Assembly (NCBI GenBank): GCA_947683625.1
Contig: CANTUR010000920.1
Location: forward strand, 1,054,001 to 1,118,000
Source: Mallotus nudiflorus
Taxonomy: Eukaryota; Streptophyta; Magnoliopsida; Malpighiales; Euphorbiaceae
DNA length: 64,000 bases
Direction of reading: 5' to 3'
Within the stretch, counting starts at the first letter, position 1. Every line of letters starts with the position of its first letter. The position numbers were made by a program, and so were the translations under genes. Under the pieces are notes generated by a model, which did not search any database, was not told the origin of the DNA, and saw only the letters and a list, made by a program, of their open reading frames with translations. Positions 45,111 to 56,419 of this stretch are shown piece after piece.

Positions 45111-46322
45111 GCACCTCAGAATCTTATTTCTGCTATTATGGCTAGGAAGTTGTTGAGGAAAGGTTGTCAGGGGTTTTTGGCATTGGTCAGGGATACGTCA
45201 GTGGAGAAGTTGTCACTCACAGATGTTCCTGTTGCTTGTGAGTTTCCTGAGGTTTTTCCCGAGGAGTTGCCAGGTTTACCACCTCACAGAGAGATTGAGT
45301 TCTGTATAGATGTGGTACCAGGTACTACTCCTATATCTATGCCACCCTATCGTATGGCTCCTGCAGAGTTGAGAGAGTTAAAGGAGCAATTGCAAGAGTT
45401 GTTGGATAAAGGTTTTATCAGACCTAGTGTTTCCCCTTGGGGTGCACCAGTCTTGTTTGTGAAGAAGAAGGATGGTACCCTGAGACTGTGCATTGACTAC
45501 AGAGAGTTGAATAAGGTGACGGTGAAGAACAAGTATCCTCTCCCGAGGATAGATGATTTGTTTGATCAGCTCCAGGGTGCACAGTTCTTTTCTAAGGTCG
45601 ACTTAAGGTCGGGTTATCATCAGCTGCGGATCAGTGAATCCGATATTCCTAAGACAGCATTCCGCACTAGATATGGTCATTATGAGTTTCTGGTGATGTC
45701 TTTTGGTTTGACTAATGCACCAGCAGCTTTTATGGACCTGATGAACCGAGTATTCAGACCGTATGTGGATCAGTTTGTAGTAGTCTTCATTGATGATATA
45801 CTAGTATATTCGAGGAGTATGGAAGAGCATGTATATCACTTGAGGATTGTACTACAGACACTGAGAGATCATCAGCTTTATGCTAAATTCTCGAAGTGTG
45901 ATTTCTGGATGGAGAGTGTTTCTTTTCTTAGACACGTAGTGTCTAAAGAAGGTATTCAGGTTGATCCACAGAAGATTGAAGCAGTATCTGAGTGGCCTAG
46001 ACCTACTTCAGTTACTGAGATTCGGAGTTTTCTGGGTTTAGCCGGGTATTATAGGCGGTTTGTGCAGGATTTTTCCAGGATAGCAGCCCCTATGACTCGC
46101 TTGACTCAGAAGAATGTTAGATTCGAGTGGTCAGAAGCTTGTGAGAATAGTTTTCAGTTATTGAAGGAGAAGTTGACCACAGCGCCAGTATTAGCTTTGC
46201 CTAATAGTGTGGATAAGTTCACAGTTTACTGTGATGCCTCTAGAATTGGTCTTGGTTGTGTGTTGATGCAGAATGGAAGGGTGATAGCCTATGCTTCGAG
46301 GCAGTTGAAGAAGCATGAGTAG
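45111..46322 (+). pseudogene. pol: Pol unit 2: full RT and RNase H start (unshifted)
   Basis: Open from the gag stop to TAG (46320-46322), first ATG 45138. From that ATG: catalytic Asp155 (KVDLRSG) and Asp219-Asp220 (FIDD) of RT, then the thumb/connection FLGLAGYYRRF, then RNase H with Asp366 (YCDAS). Unlike unit 1 there is no frameshift, so RT is complete. The TAG replaces a Gln codon (CAG in the minus-strand relative), a C to T change in a CHG context that fits deamination of methylated cytosine. Confidence 0.9.
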
Positions 46323-46955
46323 AACTATCCTACACATGATCTTGAGATGGCTGCAGTGATCTTTGCTTTGAAGATTTGGAGACATTATTTGTACGGTGTG
46401 ACTTGTGAGATATTTACTGATCACAAGAGCCTTAAGTACATTTTCCAGCAGAGAGATTTGAATTTGAGGCAGAGGAGATGGTTGGAATTGTTGAAGGATT
46501 ATGATTGCGAGATTCTTTACCATCCGGGTAAAGCTAATGTTGTAGCAGATGCCTTGAGTAGGAAGTCCTCAGGTAGTCTTGCTCACATCAGTGTTGAGAG
46601 GAGACCATTGATCCAGGAGTTGCATTTATTGGTGGATCAAGGTCTGATGATGAAGATCAGTAGATCAGGTGGACTGTTAGCTCAGTATAAAGTACGATCT
46701 GTACTGAGGGATAGGATTAAAGCAGCTCAGAGCCGAGATCCTATTCTGGAAGAGCTTGCAGAGAATGTCAAAGCAGGGAAGTTCACTGATTTCACACTCG
46801 ATGATGATGGTGTGTTGTGGATCAGTGGTAGATTGTGTGTTCCAGATGTGGATGACTTGAGAGAGGAGATTTTAGAGGAAGCACATTCTACAGCCTACAG
46901 CGTTCATCCGGGTGTTACTAAGATGTACCACAGTATCAGAGATTTATACTGGTAG
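46323..46955 (+). pseudogene. pol: Pol unit 2: RNase H remainder and integrase zinc region
   Basis: In frame after the TAG; first ATG 46347. It carries RNase H acidic positions in LEMAAVIF, FTDHKSL and VVADALSR, a spacer, then HPGVTKMYH of the integrase zinc site. It ends at TAG (46953-46955) replacing Trp. Confidence 0.88.
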
Positions 46956-48134
46956 GATGGATTGAAGAAGGATGTTGCTGATTATGTTGCTAAGTGCTTG
47001 ACGTGTCAGCAAGTGAAAGCCGAACATCAGAAGCCTTCTGGGAAGCTTCAGCCTCTTCCTATTCCCGAGTGGAAGTGGGAAAGGATAGCTATGGATTTTG
47101 TGGTCGGTTTACCTCGTTCGAAGGATGGATACGATTCCATCTGGGTGATTGTAGACAGATTGACGAAGTCTGCACATTTCTTGCCTGTGAAAGCCACATA
47201 TTCAGTTGCTAGATTGGCGAAGTTGTATGTGAAGCATATTGTGTGCCTACATGGAGTACCTGTGTCCATTGTGTCAGATAGAGGTTCGGTGTTTACTTCT
47301 CGTTTTTGGCAGAAGTTGCAGGAAGCGATGGGCACTAGGTTGGATTTCAGTACTGCTTTTCATCCTCAGACAGATGGCCAGTCTGAGAGGATGATCCAGA
47401 CACTGGAAGATATGTTGAGGATGTGTGTCTTGGATTTGGGAGGTAGCTGGGATGATCATTTGTCGCTTGTTGAGTTTGCATATAATAACAGCTACCATAG
47501 CAGTATTGGCATGGCACCGTATGAGGCGTTGTATGGAAGGAAGTGTAGATCCCCGTTGAGTTGGGATGAGATTGGTGAGAGAGCTTTGACTGGACCAGAG
47601 ATGGTTCAGGATGCTGCAGAGAAAGTCGCCGTGATCAAGCGCAGATTAGAGACCGCAGTTAGTAGACAGAAGAGTTATGCGGATCCTAGGCGCAGAGATG
47701 TGGAGTTTCAGGTTGGAGATTTCATTTTTCTGAAAGTATCTCCAATGAAGGGTGTGATGAGATTTGGCAGGAAGGGTAAGTTAGCACCGAGATATATTGG
47801 ACCGTTTGAGATTCTGGAGAGAGTTGGCACTGTTGCATATCGGTTGGATTTGCCTCCGAGTATGTCACAGGTGCATCCAGTATTTCATATCTCGATGTTG
47901 AGGAAGTATATCTCAGACCCTTCACACGTGTTGCAACCTGACAGTGTAGAAGTGAATGAAGATTTGATGTTTGTGGAAGAACCTGTGGCGATCGTTGATT
48001 TTCAAGTTCGACAGTTGAGATCGAAGCAGATTCCGATGGTCAAGGTTTTGTGGCGTAGCGACAGAGTTGAAGAGCATACGTGGGAGACTGAAGCTGAGAT
48101 GCGAGCTTCTTACCCGTATCTCTTTCCTTCTTGA
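46956..48134 (+). pseudogene. pol: Pol unit 2: integrase core and chromodomain
   Basis: Protein identical to the unit 1 segment over 390 codons from ATG 46962, with Asp45, Asp106 and Glu142 and the chromodomain-like tail at 341-390. It ends at TGA before the polypurine tract. Being downstream of three in-frame stops, it would need readthrough or internal initiation to be made. Confidence 0.9.
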
Positions 48135-48169
48135 TATTGTTTTCTGGAATTCGGGGACGAATTCTTATA

Positions 48170-48179
48170 AGGGGGGGAG
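48170..48179 (+). other. Polypurine tract, array unit 2
   Basis: AGGGGGGGAG, two bases before LTR3. Confidence 0.9.
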
Positions 48180-48181
48180 AC

Positions 48182-51100
48182 TGTAATATCCCGTGTTTTT
48201 AAAAAAATATATATTTACACTGTACCGGGATATGCAGTGTTAATAATTTCTGTACATTATATGATATTTTTACGAGTTGATATGTATTTTAAACCTATTT
48301 TAATTATTGTATATTATTTTCAGTGTTTTACGTAAAATTTTCCCGAGACTTGTATTTTCGGGGAAATTTTCACGTAAACAATGTATTATTAATTATTTTA
48401 AAGGTATTTACGGACTTGCATGAACTCATACATATTTTTAAATTATTAGATAAAGCCTGTGTGTGAATATTTAATTAATTAGGGTTTATTATTACCCTAA
48501 TATTTTATTAAGTATTTAATTGTTTTAATTGTTATTTAATTAATTTTATTTGGTAAAAATTATTAAAATATTAATATTTTTATGTGTGTGGTGTATATTT
48601 GATGTGTGTAATTTAATATTATTTTAATATATAGTATAATATATATATATATATACATATATACATCAAAAATCAAAAAAATTTGCAAAATTACCATTTT
48701 GCCCCCCACTTCATCTTCTTCCTCCCGATTCTCTCTTCTCCATTTCCGGTCGCTGCCGTGCTGTTCCTTCACCGTGGGTGTGCCGTCCGGTGTGCCACCA
48801 TCTTCCCCGACCAGTTTCGCCACCTGAGGAGCCCGTTTCCAGCGTCGGGAGAATGATTTTGGTCGGAGAAGCCGAAAATCAACCCACCGTCGATCACACC
48901 GATTCCGGCCACCGTTTTCAACACCGCCGGTCTCTTTCTTCTCCTTGAGCTCCGGTGAGTGTGATTCTAGCTTTTGTTTGAGCTAAAATGGTCTAGAATT
49001 GCTTAAGTTTCGATTTGTAAATTTCGGCCTATTAGGGTTTTCGATTTTTTTGAGCTTCGAATTGGATGATTCATGGAAAATTCCTTCACAAATGTTGCTC
49101 CTAGTAGCTTAATCTTCATGTGTGAATTTTTGTAGAATTTTTGGAGATTGTTTGGATTTTTGGGTATTTTTGAATATTTTAATATTATTTTCTAATTTTC
49201 GGAAATTAATTATTTAAATTATGAAATTTGAGTTTATGGTTAAATTGGGTGTTGAAATGAATTATAGGAATTTATTTGGAATTTTTATGAATTTCTAAGT
49301 ATTTATTTTTAATTATTGAAGTTTAGGTGATTTTGGAAAATTAGGTTAATTGTGTTTTAAATTGAATTTAATTGGTTAATTGAGTTTAAATATTGATATT
49401 ATTGATAAATATATTGAGAAAATTAATTTTAGATAATTGTATGATTTTTGGTGAATTTTTGAAGTAATTTAGGTATATTTATATATATAAGGGTATTTTG
49501 GTAATTTTACCCTAAATTGTCTAAAAATGTAATTTAATTGGTTTTAATATTTATTTAAGGTATAAAAATTATTTCTACAAAATATTTGGTATTTTTAACT
49601 AACTGAAACTATTTTTCGTGAATTATTTTCAATTATATATATAATATACGATTTTTCTAATAAAATGAGTTTTAATCGGTTTTTATAGTGTTTCAAGGTT
49701 AATTATGTAATTTCTACGTATGAAATGTATTTTTGTGATTTAAGGATATTTTTGTTGTATTTGGAATATTGTTCTGTGTTTGTGGACCCCGGTCGGTGGA
49801 CTGTAGTTTGGAGTCCGACCGTGGGATTTTACTTGTGTTGAGCTTGTTTTTTTGAAGTGTATTTCTTTGCAGGGTCGGCTCTACTCTTTTGAGTAGAGAG
49901 ATGTCCGTTTTACAGGGGAGGTTCTGCCGAATTTTCGGTAGAATTCTCGTAAAACGTGATATCCAGTCGAACCCTAATTTCCGATTCTGTGTTTAGTACT
50001 CTAGATTGAATTCTAGGATTTCTATTAGGTTTATTCTAATGTCGGTTATTTATTGCTTGTTTAGTTGCGCCGAGACCGAGGGCTAGTGGACCAGGCCCGT
50101 AGGACCTGTCTCGTGGAGCGCATTAGGTGAGTTACTATATTATATATATATGCTTAGGATGCATGATTTAGAAAATGCATGTTTTATTTTGACTGAATAT
50201 GCATAAATAATGTGATTTATATTCAAGTATATTTTTGGTATATTTTTGGTATATAATAAATTATACACATGTTTTGTTAATAAAATATATTTAAAATGTT
50301 TTTAAATATATTTTTAGTTTAATTCATGATTTGATTGGATTTATTTGACATATATATACTCAAAATATACCTGGTTTATGTTTGGTATATTTTCGGTATA
50401 TATATGGTTTATATTGTTATTTCATTTACATTCATGCATCATTTATTTTTGTGAATGAATGTTTTATATTTATTAATGAAGGATATCAATAGAACGTGCT
50501 ACCTAGTGGGCAGCACTAGGACCGAGTACGTACCGGTACGCCTATAGCTTTAGGCTATGTTACTAACTATTTGTGGATATTGATTTGATATGATTATTGA
50601 TATGTGTGAGATGTGGTTTGTGGGTGTGATTGCTGGAGCTCGGTTGACCAAGTGTCTCGGGGCCAATCACACTGGCAGTTAGACTGCTGGAGCTCGGTTG
50701 ACTTAGTGTCTCGGGGCCAGTCTACTGTCCAAATGGATTAAGTGGATATATTTGGTATAAGTGAGCCTATATGGCCAGAGTGTTGTTTAACACTATTTTC
50801 TGAGGTTGCGATATTCTAGGGTTCTATGTAATCCTTCATAAAAGATGATTTTCAGATAAATATATAAAAATGATTTTATTGCATCTGTGTGTAATTGCCT
50901 GTATATATACATATTATATATACTGTTGATTGTATGCATTATCACTTAGTGTGTATGTATATATATTATAGTAATTCACTCAGTGAGGTCTGACTCCCCT
51001 CCGTTGACTATTTTTCAGGAGAGTCAACTTCCTCAGACCTCAGTAGCAGGTCGATACGCCGGATTTCTTCCGCCCCGGCTTCTTTATGTAAATTGTCTAC

Positions 51101-51423
51101 TTGAGTCTTATTTATTTTATCTAGACACTGCAGTAGTTGTGAATTACAGTGTTGGATTTCATGTACTTTATTTTAAAGAGATGTATTATATTGAACTGGA
51201 TTTGTATTAAAGATTATATTTATGTGATGAGATGAGTTTTGAATTAAATCCAGTTGATATGAAAAATGATAAAATGATATTATGATTTTTATTTCCGCTG
51301 CATATTATATTTTTATTGTTATTATGGCATGATTTATTTATTTTTAGGCTTGCTACGGGTTCCGGATTCGAAAGAATTCCCGTTCCCTAGCGCCGGTCAT
51401 GGCCCCTGTTTTGGGTCGTGACA
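48182..51423 (+). repeat. Array LTR3 (shared by units 2 and 3)
   Basis: 3242 bp, LTR2-type at all the sites that separate LTR1 from the rest. Private changes seen: GATCACACCG for GATCACGCCG near 48895 and CTTTTGTTT for CTTTGGTTT near 48972. Landmarks lie at LTR1 positions plus 16477 in the second half. Confidence 0.96.
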
Positions 51424-51427
51424 AAGT

Positions 51428-51439
51428 TGGTATCAGAGC
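51428..51439 (+). other. Primer-binding site, array unit 3
   Basis: TGGTATCAGAGC four bases after LTR3. Confidence 0.93.
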
Positions 51440-51465
51440 GGAGTTCTGTGTCAGGGCTTAGTTAT

Positions 51466-51619
51466 GTGAGTTGTGGCCCTAGTTTTAAAGTTGTGTTTTT
51501 TGTTGGACTACTGCAGTGTATTAGGTTCGAGTATGTCTTGATGAGTATTCCTTGCTGTAGTTTTCAGCGTTATTCCTCTGTTGTCTATTTTGTCTGAATC
51601 TTTCCGTTTGTCTTTTCAG
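51466..51619 (+). other. Intron-like leader segment, unit 3
   Basis: Same GTGAGT ... CTTTTCAG segment as units 1 and 2. Confidence 0.4.
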
Positions 51620-51620
51620 A

Positions 51621-53348
51621 ATGAGGAGGCGAGCGCGTGTCGCTCCACCGGTCGTTGAGGCCGAGGATGATGAGTCTTTTCAGGATGAGGTTTTACCTCC
51701 TGAACCGCCAGTTAGACGTAGAGGTCGTGGCAGAGGTAGACCTCGAGGAGCGGCAGGTCGCCGTAGGCAGAGAGAGTTACAGGACGAGGAGCCTGTTGAG
51801 CCTGAGTTTGATGTTCCTATTCCTCCAGTTGTTCAGCCTGTTCAGCCTGCCTATCAGCAGGGTATGTCTGACCCTGAGGCAGCTTTGTTCTATGCCAGAG
51901 TTGGCAGGATTGCTTTTGATGGTACTTCTGATCCTTTAGATTTTCTGCATGCGATTGAGACTAGGACTCGGACTGCTCATACCGAGTACCAGAGGATCAT
52001 GATCGTTGAGTTGTCTGTCGAGGGACCATCTCTAGATTGGTTCATTCAGATGATCCAGCCCTATATGATGACGATGACCTGGGCTCAGTTTCGAGAGCGG
52101 TTTATGAGGAGATTCTGTCCAGAGCCTCTTCGTTTGAGCTATCGTCTTCGTCTGACCAGTATTTCTCGTGGAGATCGATCTGTAGAGGAGTATACCCGAG
52201 AGTTTCTTCGTCTGGGTAGATATGCTGAGGATCTGATGCGAGATCAGTATTTTGCTGTTACTACGTATGTTACTGGTTTGGGTTCAGCTTTTGCTGGTAT
52301 GCCCACAGCAGGTCTTACTCTGGAGTCTGTGATTGAGCTAGCTAAGGAGATCGAGTTGAGATTAGTTAGGCAGGGAGCGATGCCTGATTACTACCAGTTG
52401 GGAGTTCAGTCGAGTGGATTGCAGGCTACTCCGTACTCGAGTTTTCATGTTGGTTCGAGTAGTCAGCAGCGAGGTTCGACTCAGCAGAGTCAGAGACAGC
52501 AGCAGCGAGTGCATCGGAGTAGTAGACATGGTTGTGGAGGTCAGCGTAGATCGTTCAGATTTGGGTCAGGTGCTTCGAGCAGTAGCAGTGGTCGTAGTTC
52601 TGGATCAGCGGCCAGTGTTTGTCAGACTTATGGTAGACTCCATCAGGGACCGTGTTATCTGACACCGCTGACATGTTTCAGATGTGGGCAGACAGGACAT
52701 TTTGCCAGATCGTGTCCTTATTCTGGGTATCAGCAGCAGCAGATTCCACGATTCCCACAGCAGTCGATTGCTAGTGCAGCACCCGTGCCATTTCAGTTGC
52801 CACCAGCCCAGCATCAGAGTTCTACTCAGTTTGTTCTACAGCAGAGTCGTGGTAGAGGTACTAGAGGAGGTGCTAGAGGTGTTGGCCAGGCTTCTACCAG
52901 TCAGCAGGGAGGTCGAGGTCAGGCCAGAGTCTTCCATCTGACTCAGCAGGATGCTCAGGCATCTAATGCAGTCGTGGCAGGTATTCTTTCTGTTTGTTAC
53001 CTGGATGCATGGGTTTTGTTTGATCCGGGTGCCACGCATTCGTTTGTTTCTCCTGTTTTTGCTTCTAAATCTTGTTGGCAAGCTTCAAGGATGGCTTTTC
53101 CTTTGTCTGTTGCCACTCCTCTGAGCGATTCTTTGGACACCGATATTGTTCTTTCTGGTTGTCCAGTTCTCGTGGGAGATAGAGAATTACCCGCTGATTT
53201 GATTTTGTTGGATGTGATGGAGTTTGATGTTATTTTGGGAATGGATTGGTTATCTCAGCACTTCGTCGTGGTAGATTGCAGGAATAAGGAGGTGATTTTC
53301 AGAATTCCTGGTGAAGTAGAATTTAAGTTTGTTGGTGATAGGAGTTAA
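51621..53348 (+). CDS. gag: Gag-protease, array unit 3 (575 aa, open)
   Basis: Same domain order as units 1 and 2. It differs from unit 1 by Arg for His at residue 36 (CGT for CAT near 51726) in the basic N-terminus and by one silent change near 52532. Residue 510 is Val, as in unit 1. It ends at the shared TAA (53346-53348), in frame with pol. The Arg36 form completes the RGRGRGRP-like repeat, so His may be the derived state in units 1 and 2 (CpG-type G to A change). Confidence 0.9.
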   Translation: MRRRARVAPPVVEAEDDESFQDEVLPPEPPVRRRGRGRGRPRGAAGRRRQRELQDEEPVEPEFDVPIPPVVQPVQPAYQQGMSDPEAALFYARVGRIAFDGTSDPLDFLHAIETRTRTAHTEYQRIMIVELSVEGPSLDWFIQMIQPYMMTMTWAQFRERFMRRFCPEPLRLSYRLRLTSISRGDRSVEEYTREFLRLGRYAEDLMRDQYFAVTTYVTGLGSAFAGMPTAGLTLESVIELAKEIELRLVRQGAMPDYYQLGVQSSGLQATPYSSFHVGSSSQQRGSTQQSQRQQQRVHRSSRHGCGGQRRSFRFGSGASSSSSGRSSGSAASVCQTYGRLHQGPCYLTPLTCFRCGQTGHFARSCPYSGYQQQQIPRFPQQSIASAAPVPFQLPPAQHQSSTQFVLQQSRGRGTRGGARGVGQASTSQQGGRGQARVFHLTQQDAQASNAVVAGILSVCYLDAWVLFDPGATHSFVSPVFASKSCWQASRMAFPLSVATPLSDSLDTDIVLSGCPVLVGDRELPADLILLDVMEFDVILGMDWLSQHFVVVDCRNKEVIFRIPGEVEFKFVGDRS

Positions 53349-54560
53349 GCACCTCAGAATCTTATTTCTGCTATTATGGCTAGGAAGTTGTTGAGGAAAG
53401 GTTGTCAGGGGTTTTTGGCATTGGTCAGGGATACGTCAGTGGAGAAGTTGTCACTCACAGATGTTCCTGTTGCTTGTGAGTTTCCTGAGGTTTTTCCCGA
53501 GGAGTTGCCAGGTTTACCACCTCACAGAGAGATTGAGTTCTGTATAGATGTGGTACCAGGTACTACTCCTATATCTATGCCACCCTATCGTATGGCTCCT
53601 GCAGAGTTGAGAGAGTTAAAGGAGCAATTGCAAGAGTTGTTGGATAAAGGTTTTATCAGACCTAGTGTTTCCCCTTGGGGTGCACCAGTCTTGTTTGTGA
53701 AGAAGAAGGATGGTACCCTGAGACTGTGCATTGACTACAGAGAGTTGAATAAGGTGACGGTGAAGAACAAGTATCCTCTCCCGAGGATAGATGATTTGTT
53801 TGATCAGCTCCAGGGTGCACAGTTCTTTTCTAAGGTCGACTTAAGGTCGGGTTATCATCAGCTGCGGATCAGTGAATCCGATATTCCTAAGACAGCATTC
53901 CGCACTAGATATGGTCATTATGAGTTTCTGGTGATGTCTTTTGGTTTGACTAATGCACCAGCAGCTTTTATGGACCTGATGAACCGAGTATTCAGACCGT
54001 ATGTGGATCAGTTTGTAGTAGTCTTCATTGATGATATACTAGTATATTCGAGGAGTATGGAAGAGCATGTATATCACTTGAGGATTGTACTACAGACACT
54101 GAGAGATCATCAGCTTTATGCTAAATTCTCGAAGTGTGATTTCTGGATGGAGAGTGTTTCTTTTCTTAGACACGTAGTGTCTAAAGAAGGTATTCAGGTT
54201 GATCCACAGAAGATTGAAGCAGTATCTGAGTGGCCTAGACCTACTTCAGTTACTGAGATTCGGAGTTTTCTGGGTTTAGCCGGGTATTATAGGCGGTTTG
54301 TGCAGGATTTTTCCAGGATAGCAGCCCCTATGACTCGCTTGACTCAGAAGAATGTTAGATTCGAGTGGTCAGAAGCTTGTGAGAATAGTTTTCAGTTATT
54401 GAAGGAGAAGTTGACCACAGCGCCAGTATTAGCTTTGCCTAATAGTGTGGATAAGTTCACAGTTTACTGTGATGCCTCTAGAATTGGTCTTGGTTGTGTG
54501 TTGATGCAGAATGGAAGGGTGATAGCCTATGCTTCGAGGCAGTTGAAGAAGCATGAGTAG
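53349..54560 (+). pseudogene. pol: Pol unit 3: full RT and RNase H start
   Basis: Open to the shared TAG (54558-54560), first ATG 53376. RT and early RNase H motifs are as in unit 2 (KVDLRSG, FIDD, FLGLAGYYRRF, YCDAS). There is no frameshift. The protein is identical to unit 2 as far as I can read. Confidence 0.9.
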
Positions 54561-55193
54561 AACTATCCTACACATGATCTTGAGATGGCTGCAGTGATCT
54601 TTGCTTTGAAGATTTGGAGACATTATTTGTACGGGGTGACTTGTGAGATATTTACTGATCACAAGAGCCTTAAGTACATTTTCCAGCAGAGAGATTTGAA
54701 TTTGAGGCAGAGGAGATGGTTGGAATTGTTGAAGGATTATGATTGCGAGATTCTTTACCATCCGGGTAAAGCTAATGTTGTAGCAGATGCCTTGAGTAGG
54801 AAGTCCTCAGGTAGTCTTGCTCACATCAGTGTTGAGAGGAGACCATTGATCCAGGAGTTGCATTTATTGGTGGATCAAGGTCTGATGATGAAGATCAGTA
54901 GATCAGGTGGACTGTTAGCTCAGTATAAAGTACGATCTGTACTGAGGGATAGGATTAAAGCAGCTCAGAGCCGAGATCCTATTCTGGAAGAGCTTGCAGA
55001 GAATGTCAAAGCAGGGAAGTTCACTGATTTCACACTCGATGATGATGGTGTGTTGTGGATCAGTGGTAGATTGTGTGTTCCAGATGTGGATGACTTGAGA
55101 GAGGAGATTTTAGAGGAAGCACATTCTACAGCCTACAGCGTTCATCCGGGTGTTACTAAGATGTACCACAGTATCAGAGATTTATACTGGTAG
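54561..55193 (+). pseudogene. pol: Pol unit 3: RNase H remainder and integrase zinc region
   Basis: In frame, first ATG 54585. It matches unit 2 except for a silent GGG for GGT at Gly in YLYGVTCE (near 54635). It ends at the shared TAG (55191-55193). Confidence 0.88.
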
Positions 55194-56372
55194 GATGGAT
55201 TGAAGAAGGATGTTGCTGATTATGTTGCTAAGTGCTTGACGTGTCAGCAAGTGAAAGCCGAACATCAGAAGCCTTCTGGGAAGCTTCAGCCTCTTCCTAT
55301 TCCCGAGTGGAAGTGGGAAAGGATAGCTATGGATTTTGTGGTCGGTTTACCTCGTTCGAAGGATGGATACGATTCCATCTGGGTGATTGTAGACAGATTG
55401 ACGAAGTCTGCACATTTCTTGCCTGTGAAAGCCACATATTCAGTTGCTAGATTGGCGAAGTTGTATGTGAAGCATATTGTGTGCCTACATGGAGTACCTG
55501 TGTCCATTGTGTCAGATAGAGGTTCGGTGTTTACTTCTCGTTTTTGGCAGAAGTTGCAGGAAGCGATGGGCACTAGGTTGGATTTCAGTACTGCTTTTCA
55601 TCCTCAGACAGATGGCCAGTCTGAGAGGATGATCCAGACACTGGAAGATATGTTGAGGATGTGTGTCTTGGATTTGGGAGGTAGCTGGGATGATCATTTG
55701 TCGCTTGTTGAGTTTGCATATAATAACAGCTACCATAGCAGTATTGGCATGGCACCGTATGAGGCGTTGTATGGAAGGAAGTGTAGATCCCCGTTGAGTT
55801 GGGATGAGATTGGTGAGAGAGCTTTGACTGGACCAGAGATGGTTCAGGATGCTGCAGAGAAAGTCGCCGTGATCAAGCGCAGATTAGAGACCGCAGTTAG
55901 TAGACAGAAGAGTTATGCGGATCCTAGGCGCAGAGATGTGGAGTTTCAGGTTGGAGATTTCATTTTTCTGAAAGTATCTCCAATGAAGGGTGTGATGAGA
56001 TTTGGCAGGAAGGGTAAGTTAGCACCGAGATATATTGGACCGTTTGAGATTCTGGAGAGAGTTGGCACTGTTGCATATCGGTTGGATTTGCCTCCGAGTA
56101 TGTCACAGGTGCATCCAGTATTTCATATCTCGATGTTGAGGAAGTATATCTCAGACCCTTCACACGTGTTGCAACCTGACAGTGTAGAAGTGAATGAAGA
56201 TTTGATGTTTGTGGAAGAACCTGTGGCGATCGTTGATTTTCAAGTTCGACAGTTGAGATCGAAGCAGATTCCGATGGTCAAGGTTTTGTGGCGTAGCGAC
56301 AGAGTTGAAGAGCATACGTGGGAGACTGAAGCTGAGATGCGAGCTTCTTACCCGTATCTCTTTCCTTCTTGA
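55194..56372 (+). pseudogene. pol: Pol unit 3: integrase core and chromodomain
   Basis: 390 open codons from ATG 55200, with the same D-X60-D-X35-E core and chromodomain-like tail as the other units. It ends at TGA 35 bp before the polypurine tract. Confidence 0.9.
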
Positions 56373-56407
56373 TATTGTTTTCTGGAATTCGGGGACGAAT
56401 TCTTATA

Positions 56408-56417
56408 AGGGGGGGAG
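56408..56417 (+). other. Polypurine tract, array unit 3
   Basis: AGGGGGGGAG, two bases before LTR4. Confidence 0.9.
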
Positions 56418-56419
56418 AC

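Noticed and set aside
46191..46523. 110-codon minus-strand frame opposite RNase H, also at 54429-54761
   Set aside because: Antisense of a well-supported RNase H region; broken in unit 1 and without domain features.
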